11,853 nt of DNA from SHLJ01 sp041618535 (GTDB lineage Bacteria > Bacteroidota > Bacteroidia > Flavobacteriales > Flavobacteriaceae). Shown in pieces: positions 6,469 through 11,853 of this stretch (position 1 is the first letter of the stretch; the number at the start of each line of letters is the position of its first letter). The stretch spans positions 1-11,853 of the forward strand of contig JBFKFP010000086.1 of assembly GCA_041618535.1 (NCBI GenBank), written 5' to 3'. The translations under genes and the position numbers were made by a program. Below the pieces are notes generated by a model, which saw nothing but the letters and a program-made list of their open reading frames with translations, was not told the origin of the DNA and searched no databases.

Positions 6469-9018
6469 ATGGATGATAATTTTTCACCAAGAGTAAAGGA
6501 TGTAATTGCGTTCAGCAAGGAAGAAGCGCTGCGGCTCGGGCACGATTTTATCGGGACTGAGCATTTGATGCTTGGCTTGTTGCGCGATGGCAATGGCAAG
6601 GCCATTGAGATCCTCAATGCTCTTGATATCGACCTTAATCATCTAAGGAGAAAGGTTGAAATTTTAAGTCCGGCCAACCCTAATATTAGCATTGCTTCCA
6701 ACGAGAAGAAAAACCTGCACTTAACCAGGCAGGCCGAGAGGGCTTTGAAGACTACCTTTTTAGAGGCAAAGTTATTCCAGAGCACCTCTATTAATACGGC
6801 CCACCTGTTGCTTTGCATTCTCCGGAACGAGAATGATCCCACTACCAAATTACTGAACAAACTAAAAGTTGATTACGACAACGTGAAGGAACAATTCAAG
6901 TATATGATCGCCAACGACGACGATTATGTCGATCCGCCAAAGGCAGAATCCTATCCGGATGATGAACCGTCAGCTGAGGATAGTTCTAAGGATGATCCAT
7001 TCAGCAAATCCTCAGCAAAAGGGTCAAAGAAGTCAAAAACACCTGTTTTAGACAACTTCGGACGTGATCTTACGTCTTTGGCCGAAGAGGGTAAATTAGA
7101 CCCTGTTGTGGGTCGGGAAAAGGAGATACAGCGCGTTTCTCAGATCCTGAGCCGTAGAAAGAAGAATAACCCGCTGCTAATCGGTGAACCGGGTGTTGGG
7201 AAATCCGCCATCGCGGAAGGTCTTGCCAACAGGATAGTAAAAAGAAAAGTGTCGAGGATCCTGTTTAATAAAAGGGTCGTAACTCTTGACCTCGCCAGTC
7301 TTGTTGCAGGTACAAAATACAGGGGCCAGTTCGAGGAACGGATGAAGGCCGTCATGAACGAACTTGAAAAGAATGACGATATCATCCTGTTCATTGATGA
7401 GATCCATACCATAGTTGGAGCCGGTGGCGCCACAGGCAGTCTGGATGCTTCAAATATGTTCAAACCGGCACTTGCCCGCGGAGACATTCAATGCGTTGGT
7501 GCTACAACACTTGATGAATACAGGCAATATATTGAAAAGGACGGCGCTCTGGAAAGACGGTTTCAAAAAGTGCTGGTAGAACCAACCACTGTTCAGGAAA
7601 CCATGGAGATCCTGAATAATATCAAGAGTAAATACGAAGATCACCATAATGTGACCTACACCGATGAAGCTATCGAGGCTTGTGTGAAGTTGACAAACAG
7701 GTATATGACCGAACGCTTCTTACCTGATAAGGCCATAGATGCGCTGGATGAAGCGGGATCACGGGTACATATAACCAATATAGACGTTCCCGATCAGATC
7801 CTGGAATTGGAAAAGCAGCTAGAACAGGTGAAAGAGACCAAGAACTCTGTCGTGAAAAAACAGAAATACGAGGAGGCAGCTAAACTTCGTGATGATGAAA
7901 AACGATTAGAAAGAAGTCTTGCGGAAGCGCAATCCAAATGGGAAGAAGAATCGAAACAACATCGCGAGGTAGTGAGTGAGGATAATGTGGCCGATGTGGT
8001 ATCTATGATGACAGGTATCCCAGTGAACAGGATAGCCCAAACAGAAAGCAATAAACTTGCCCAGCTACCTGATTTGATCAAAGGAAAAGTCATAGGCCAG
8101 GATGAGGCTGTTGGTAAAGTAGTTCGTGCCATTCAGCGAAATCGTGCCGGATTAAAAGATCCAAACAAGCCTATTGGGTCATTTATATTTTTAGGTCAAA
8201 CCGGAGTGGGTAAAACCCAGTTAGCCAAGGTTTTAGCTCGAGAATTATTTGATAACGATGATGCGCTTATCCGTATAGACATGAGTGAGTATATGGAGAA
8301 ATTCGCAATTTCGAGATTAATAGGTGCACCTCCAGGATATGTTGGTTATGAAGAGGGTGGTCAGCTTACCGAAAAGGTAAGGCGTAAACCCTATGCAGTG
8401 GTCCTGCTCGATGAGATCGAAAAAGCACATCCAGATGTATTCAATATGTTGCTGCAAGTCCTTGATGATGGATATCTGACAGATAGTTTAGGCCGAAAGA
8501 TCGATTTCAGCAATACCATCATCATCATGACTTCAAATATAGGCGCAAGGAAGCTCAAGGATTTTGGAACCGGAGTTGGTTTCGGAACGGCAGCTAAAAA
8601 GGAACAGGCCGGTTCAAACGCCAGGAGTATCATAGAAAATGCTTTGAAAAAAGCATTCGCTCCTGAGTTTCTGAATAGAATAGATGATGTGGTTGTCTTT
8701 AATGTTCTTGAGAAAGAGCATATCAATCAGATCATTGACATTGAGCTTGAGAAATTATTAGATCGAATCAACGAATTGGGATATACATTGAAACTTTCCA
8801 AAAGAGCGAAGGATTTCATCGCTGAGAAAGGATTCGATCAGCAATATGGTGCCAGGCCGCTCAAAAGGGCGATTCAGAAATATATTGAAGATGCACTTGC
8901 CGAAGAGATCATCAATTCGAAGGTGCACGAAGGAGACACTATTAAAATCGATCTTGATAAATCGAATAAAGAACTGAATATCAAGGTGGAAAAGGTGGAA
9001 AGATCTTCTAAATCATAA
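6469..9018 (+). CDS. clpC: ATP-dependent Clp protease ATP-binding subunit ClpC
   Basis: An 849-residue Hsp100 unfoldase that feeds substrates into the ClpP peptidase. Domains in order: a double Clp N-domain (about 3-147); an acidic, Ser/Lys-rich linker (about 150-192); AAA+ module D1 with Walker A GEPGVGKS at 239-246 and Walker B ILFIDE at 306-311; a short middle domain with a UVR motif at about 464-482 (KYEEAAKLRDDEKRLE); and D2 with Walker A GQTGVGKT at 576-583 and Walker B VVLLDE at 644-649. The VGF tripeptide at 703-705 is the ClpP-docking loop, which separates it from ClpB. The UVR motif and short middle domain favour ClpC over ClpA. The ATG at 6469 starts the N-domain in register (MDDNFSPRVKDVI). 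No ctsR, mcsA or mcsB lies nearby. The gene appears to be transcribed alone, as a strong terminator follows. Confidence 0.96.
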   Translation: MDDNFSPRVKDVIAFSKEEALRLGHDFIGTEHLMLGLLRDGNGKAIEILNALDIDLNHLRRKVEILSPANPNISIASNEKKNLHLTRQAERALKTTFLEAKLFQSTSINTAHLLLCILRNENDPTTKLLNKLKVDYDNVKEQFKYMIANDDDYVDPPKAESYPDDEPSAEDSSKDDPFSKSSAKGSKKSKTPVLDNFGRDLTSLAEEGKLDPVVGREKEIQRVSQILSRRKKNNPLLIGEPGVGKSAIAEGLANRIVKRKVSRILFNKRVVTLDLASLVAGTKYRGQFEERMKAVMNELEKNDDIILFIDEIHTIVGAGGATGSLDASNMFKPALARGDIQCVGATTLDEYRQYIEKDGALERRFQKVLVEPTTVQETMEILNNIKSKYEDHHNVTYTDEAIEACVKLTNRYMTERFLPDKAIDALDEAGSRVHITNIDVPDQILELEKQLEQVKETKNSVVKKQKYEEAAKLRDDEKRLERSLAEAQSKWEEESKQHREVVSEDNVADVVSMMTGIPVNRIAQTESNKLAQLPDLIKGKVIGQDEAVGKVVRAIQRNRAGLKDPNKPIGSFIFLGQTGVGKTQLAKVLARELFDNDDALIRIDMSEYMEKFAISRLIGAPPGYVGYEEGGQLTEKVRRKPYAVVLLDEIEKAHPDVFNMLLQVLDDGYLTDSLGRKIDFSNTIIIMTSNIGARKLKDFGTGVGFGTAAKKEQAGSNARSIIENALKKAFAPEFLNRIDDVVVFNVLEKEHINQIIDIELEKLLDRINELGYTLKLSKRAKDFIAEKGFDQQYGARPLKRAIQKYIEDALAEEIINSKVHEGDTIKIDLDKSNKELNIKVEKVERSSKS

Positions 9019-9035
9019 AAAGATGAAACTATTAT

Positions 9036-9064
9036 AAATCCGCCTCTTCGGCGGATTTTTTTTT
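9036..9064 (+). terminator. Intrinsic terminator of clpC
   Basis: A perfect 9-bp stem, AAATCCGCC (9036-9044) with GGCGGATTT (9050-9058), closes on the loop TCTTC and merges into a T-run reaching 9064. It begins 17 bases after the clpC stop codon and is a textbook factor-independent terminator for the plus strand. Confidence 0.92.
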
Positions 9065-9082
9065 GATTAGACAGAAGTGATT

Positions 9083-9475
9083 ATGACTGAGACTATTCAT
9101 TACATTTTCGGTGATGTTGAACTTTTTGAAGGCTATATGATAGTCGTTATGAGAGGAGGCGTTCATATCACTCCGGAATACAACGAAGTGCTCCTTCAGT
9201 TGACTGAAAAGTATTATAAGAATAAGCCATTTGTTTATCTCACCCATAGAAAAAATCGTTATACAGTAGATCCTTCCATTTATTTCGAAACCTCAAAAAT
9301 CAAAAACCTCGCTGGTTTTGGTGTAATTGCCGAAGCTCCGCTCTCCGGGGCAAACGCCAAAGTGGAAAAGTTGTTCTTAAACAAGCCATTCGAAATATTT
9401 GATGATCTCGAGAAAGCTGTTGCATGGGCAAAATCGATAATAAATCATGAATCCCGAGGAGAAAAGCAAGATTGA
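9083..9475 (+). CDS. SpoIIAA/STAS-like small protein, function unknown
   Basis: A 130-residue soluble protein without signal peptide or membrane segment. The alternating strand and helix pattern (VELFEGYMIVVM strand, YNEVLLQLTEKYY helix, KPFVYLTHR strand, NLAGFGVIAE strand, and a C-terminal FDDLEKAVAWAKSII helix) resembles the SpoIIAA-like/STAS fold proteins common in Bacteroidota. The phrase KPFVY followed by a helix and an ending DDLEKAVAWA is what drew the comparison. No DSSG-type phosphorylation motif is seen, so anti-sigma-antagonist activity cannot be claimed. I chose the ATG at 9083; an in-frame GTG at 9077 would add two residues. It begins 19 bases after the clpC terminator, leaving very little room for a promoter. 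Its last 29 bases overlap the next gene, which implies cotranscription and probable translational coupling. Confidence 0.72.
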   Translation: MTETIHYIFGDVELFEGYMIVVMRGGVHITPEYNEVLLQLTEKYYKNKPFVYLTHRKNRYTVDPSIYFETSKIKNLAGFGVIAEAPLSGANAKVEKLFLNKPFEIFDDLEKAVAWAKSIINHESRGEKQD

Positions 9476-9779
9476 GGAAACCATTCGGAATGAGATAATC
9501 AAAACCGAATCGGATATTAAGAAATTAAGGGAGCTGACCAAACCCATTGCCCCGGAGAATGCTATAGGCCGCGTTTCAAGGATGGATGCTATAAACAACC
9601 GGTCGGTAAACGAGGCAGCCTTAAAACAGGCAGAACAGAAACTTAAAGGACTGAACATAGCATTATCCAATCTGGATGACGCCGGTTTTGGAAAATGTGC
9701 TCGTTGCGGACTGGCCATACCATTAGGCCGGATTCTGCTGCTTCCCCATTCAAGGTATTGCGTGAATTGCGCGCGTTAA
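9447..9779 (+). CDS. DksA/TraR-type C4 zinc-finger protein
   Basis: A 110-residue protein. Residues about 3-32 and 52-78 are two charged helices that would pair as a coiled-coil hairpin. The C-terminus carries a four-cysteine zinc site, C84 and C87 in GKCARCG with C105 and C108 in RYCVNCAR. The phrase GRILLLPHSRYCVNC matches the TraR/DksA family zinc finger. Family members bind RNA polymerase through the secondary channel and adjust transcription, DksA together with ppGpp. The acidic DxxDxA tip motif of true DksA is not visible; the tip here reads APENAIGRVSRMDAIN at about 35-50. This is therefore a DksA-like paralogue, not clearly DksA. The ATG at 9447 lies inside the end of the upstream STAS-like gene. 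Family assignment is firm; activity is inferred. Confidence 0.85.
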   Translation: MNPEEKSKIEETIRNEIIKTESDIKKLRELTKPIAPENAIGRVSRMDAINNRSVNEAALKQAEQKLKGLNIALSNLDDAGFGKCARCGLAIPLGRILLLPHSRYCVNCAR

Positions 9780-9864
9780 TGACTTTTGTTATTCTTAGCA
9801 AAGCAAAGAAAATAACCGCTTTATTATGTTTTATTCATCTCACTTGAAGCACTAAGGAAATGTC

Positions 9865-9897
9865 AAAAAAAAAGACGACCATCTTTCGATGGTCGCC
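9865..9897 (-). terminator. Intrinsic terminator of the surface-protein gene
   Basis: On the minus strand an 8-bp stem (9888-9895 paired with 9876-9883) closes on a GAAA tetraloop and is followed by nine T residues (complement of A9865-9873). It lies about 32 bases beyond the TAG stop of the repeat-protein gene at 9930-9932. On the plus strand the hairpin has no T-run, so it serves the minus-strand transcript. Confidence 0.9.
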
Positions 9898-9929
9898 TGT
9901 CAACAGTATGTAATTAATAATTAATTACT

Positions 9930-11853
9930 CTACCTCTTTAAGGTTGATGAAACAATCTTCTTGGTAACAGAACCTTGATTGGTATTTATTGTTACATAGA
10001 ATACCTGGTCGCCACCTCTAGAAAGATCAATCTTAGTCCTCACATCATTATTCTTACGATATCCATTATGGGTATCGCTGTAGATCAGCAGGCCTTTGGT
10101 ATCAAATACCTGGATGGTAACATCCGTATCGAATTCGAAGTTGTACTTAACGGTAACCTCGGTATCGAATGGCACTGGATAGGCCTGGAAGTCGAGTTCC
10201 ACAACAGACTCAAAGGTGTTGTTGTTTTCCTCCACTGCTGCTGTAGGCTCGGTACAATTGTTATCACAGGATTCCGGTCCGGGAACCTCATAGTAATATT
10301 CAAATTGTCCGGCTTTAACCGCATAATCTACTACTCCTACTGGCTGATCACCAGGCACCCCAATATAGTATAGTGCCACACCATCAACGCTTTCGTCGAA
10401 CTTGATTCCGCAGATACCTGTAGTTGGATCTTCACCTGAAGTAGGACTACCACCACCGAATCTGTTAATTTCTGAGGTATTCGGGTCAATTTCCCATTCT
10501 CCTACTTCAATGATATTCTCATCAAGACATGTGGATCCACATTCATGATCTCCGAATGTCGTATGACTAATTGAAGGAGTATCAAGATTATTGACACAGT
10601 AATAGTAGTATGTCATACAATTATCCGAATCAAACTCAGATCCCGCGAACACTATTGAATGATCGGTTCCCTCAGTGGTTATCGGATCATTCGCATCGCA
10701 ATCAATGTTGTTACACGGACTGTTATCCACCGTAATGGTCTGACTTTGAGTGGTGGAATTATTACAGTCATCTGTAGCTGTCCATGTTCTTATCAATGAA
10801 TAGCTGTCTGAACTGGTATCCCCAACCACTTGCTCACCATCATAGACTATATCTACTTGAGGATCACAATTGTCAATTGCCGTTGGTATTCCTACTTCCG
10901 GAATATTATTACAATCGACCTGATCATCTGCAGGAACAGTCAACTCTGGAGCCGAAGTATCACTTACCGTGATGGTCTGGCTTACTGAGCTCGTGTTACC
11001 ACAACTGTCTGTAAACGTCCATGTACGAACCATGACATAGTCATTGGCACATGTTCCTGATGTAGTTTGTGCAGTCGGACTAACTGTAATATTGCCATCA
11101 CAATTGTCAATCGCAGTCAGATCAACCGGAGCTGGTACATCAGAGTCACACTGTACTGCCACATCTGCCGGAGCAGCGGGCGCATCAGGAGCCGTAATAT
11201 CACTCACAGTGATGGTTTGGCTTACAGAGCTCGAGTTACCACAGCTATCGGTAAAGGTCCATGTTCTTGTTATGACCTCCAGACAAGATCCGTTATCCGA
11301 AACATCCACTACGACACCGTTAATTAATCCGTCGCAATTATCCGTTGCCTTCAGATCGGCTGCCGGTGGCACATCATCACTACACTCCACTGCAATATCT
11401 GCCGGAGCTTGCGGCGCATCAGGAGCCGTTATATCATTCACAGTGATGGTTTGGCTTACTGAGCTCGAGTTACCACAACTATCGGTAAAGGTCCATGTTC
11501 TTGTAATGACCTCCGGACAAGATCCGTTATCCGAAACATCCACTACGACACCGTCAATTATACCATCACAATTATCTGTCCCTTTCAGATCGCCTGCCAA
11601 TGGCACATCATCGCTACACTCCACTGTAATGTCAGCCGGAGCTGCAGGAGCTACAGGAGCCGTTGTATCACGTACAGTGATGGTCTGGCTTACCGAGCTT
11701 GTGTTGCCACAGATATCGGTAAAGGTCCAGGTACGAACCATGACAAAGTCATTGTCACACTGTCCCGGAGTTATCTGAACTGATGGACCAACGGTGATGT
11801 CGCCATCACAATTGTCGGTCGCAGTTAATTCAACCGGAGCAGGTACATCCGAA
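9930..11853 (-). CDS. T9SS-exported surface protein with HYR-like repeats, C-terminal part
   Basis: The 5' end is beyond the right edge; the frame is open to 11853, giving 640 residues in the window. Reading N to C there are one partial and four complete tandem repeats of 78-80 residues (11853 to about 10728), each built around RTWTFTDxCGNxSSVSQTITV, TAP-APAD, a V-Cys-D strand and DNCDG. Most units carry four cysteines, typical of HYR-like domains with four Cys. Then comes a Cys-rich, Tyr-rich module (about 10727-10191) that I cannot classify. The last 86 residues (10190-9933) form a type A T9SS sorting domain: FQAYPVPFDTEVTVKYNF, FDTKGLLIYSD, then the closing KKIVSSTLKR. The protein should cross the outer membrane by the Por/T9SS machinery and be cut and attached to the surface or released. 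A role in adhesion is plausible for the repeat type but not shown. No catalytic motif is visible in this part. Confidence 0.88.
   Translation of the reverse strand, partial: SDVPAPVELTATDNCDGDITVGPSVQITPGQCDNDFVMVRTWTFTDICGNTSSVSQTITVRDTTAPVAPAAPADITVECSDDVPLAGDLKGTDNCDGIIDGVVVDVSDNGSCPEVITRTWTFTDSCGNSSSVSQTITVNDITAPDAPQAPADIAVECSDDVPPAADLKATDNCDGLINGVVVDVSDNGSCLEVITRTWTFTDSCGNSSSVSQTITVSDITAPDAPAAPADVAVQCDSDVPAPVDLTAIDNCDGNITVSPTAQTTSGTCANDYVMVRTWTFTDSCGNTSSVSQTITVSDTSAPELTVPADDQVDCNNIPEVGIPTAIDNCDPQVDIVYDGEQVVGDTSSDSYSLIRTWTATDDCNNSTTQSQTITVDNSPCNNIDCDANDPITTEGTDHSIVFAGSEFDSDNCMTYYYYCVNNLDTPSISHTTFGDHECGSTCLDENIIEVGEWEIDPNTSEINRFGGGSPTSGEDPTTGICGIKFDESVDGVALYYIGVPGDQPVGVVDYAVKAGQFEYYYEVPGPESCDNNCTEPTAAVEENNNTFESVVELDFQAYPVPFDTEVTVKYNFEFDTDVTIQVFDTKGLLIYSDTHNGYRKNNDVRTKIDLSRGGDQVFYVTINTNQGSVTKKIVSSTLKR
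10728..11853 (-). repeat. Tandem 234-240 bp repeat array encoding HYR-like domains
   Basis: The recurring string GATGGT (complement of the Thr-Ile codons in TITV) fixes the units at 10734 (as AATGGT), 10971, 11211, 11445 and 11679, spaced 237, 240, 234 and 234 bases. Unit bounds are about 11673-11853 (partial), 11439-11672, 11205-11438, 10965-11204 and 10728-10964. The two 234-bp units are the closest, roughly 85-90% identical by eye, with a 39-base identical stretch at 11282-11320 and 11516-11554. The unit nearest the C-terminus (10728-10964) is the most diverged. All spacings are multiples of three, so gain or loss of a unit keeps the frame. Confidence 0.9.

Noticed and set aside
7140..7487. 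A 115-codon minus-strand frame inside clpC.
   Set aside because: It is opposite the Walker A/B region of ClpC D1, which is strongly constrained on the sense strand. No domain or start context supports it.
9788..9816. A possible terminator hairpin after the zinc-finger gene: GTTATT and AATAAC arms.
   Set aside because: Only six perfect pairs with a two-base bulge beyond them, no GC content in the stem and no proper T-run. It is too weak to call.
11044..11778. A 244-codon open frame on the plus strand antisense to the HYR-like repeat array.
   Set aside because: Its translation is itself a repeat of about 78-80 residues mirroring the sense repeats. The sense frame has a coherent domain structure, T9SS tail and terminator. 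The open antisense frame is a by-product of repeated codons.

Overview
This 11.85 kb window looks like chromosome of a member of the Flavobacteriaceae (phylum Bacteroidota), probably marine. The evidence is the gene content: a C-terminal type IX secretion (T9SS) sorting domain on a repeat-rich surface protein, a 7TM-HD (PgpH-type) membrane phosphodiesterase, a ClpC with the acidic/serine-rich linker usual in Bacteroidota, the gyrA/clpC divergent arrangement, and mostly absent Shine-Dalgarno sequences. I do not assign a genus. I see no insertion sequence, phage gene, CRISPR array, tRNA or rRNA.

Layout from left to right. (1) Positions 1-248, minus strand: the first 82 codons of a 7TM-HD phosphohydrolase that runs off the left edge. 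(2) A 131-base divergent promoter region. (3) Positions 380-2316, plus strand: acetyl-CoA acetyltransferase and, 11 bases on, an NlpC/P60 cysteine peptidase with an SH3-like N-terminus and no signal peptide. (4) A hairpin terminator at 2322-2347 shared by converging transcripts. (5) Positions 6204-2370, minus strand: gyrA followed after 31 bases by an exported TPR protein, probably one operon. (6) A 264-base AT-rich divergent region between gyrA and clpC holding a 14-bp direct repeat and a hairpin. (7) Positions 6469-9018, plus strand: clpC, closed by a strong intrinsic terminator. (8) Positions 9083-9779, plus strand: two small genes overlapping by 29 bases, a SpoIIAA/STAS-like protein and a DksA/TraR-type C4 zinc-finger protein. 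(9) Positions 11853-9930, minus strand: the C-terminal 640 residues of a large T9SS-exported surface protein made of tandem HYR-like repeats of 78-80 residues, a Cys-rich module, and a type A sorting domain. Its terminator lies at 9865-9897.

Most of the window is housekeeping: DNA topology (GyrA), proteostasis (ClpC), acetoacetyl-CoA supply (thiolase), cyclic-dinucleotide turnover (PgpH-like) and peptidoglycan peptide processing (NlpC/P60). The accessory part is the repeat protein at the right end, whose DNA repeats are similar enough to recombine. I found no convincing previously undescribed multi-gene system. The observations most worth following are the repeat/hairpin structure between gyrA and clpC, the overlapping STAS-like/zinc-finger pair, and the unclassified module of the surface protein.
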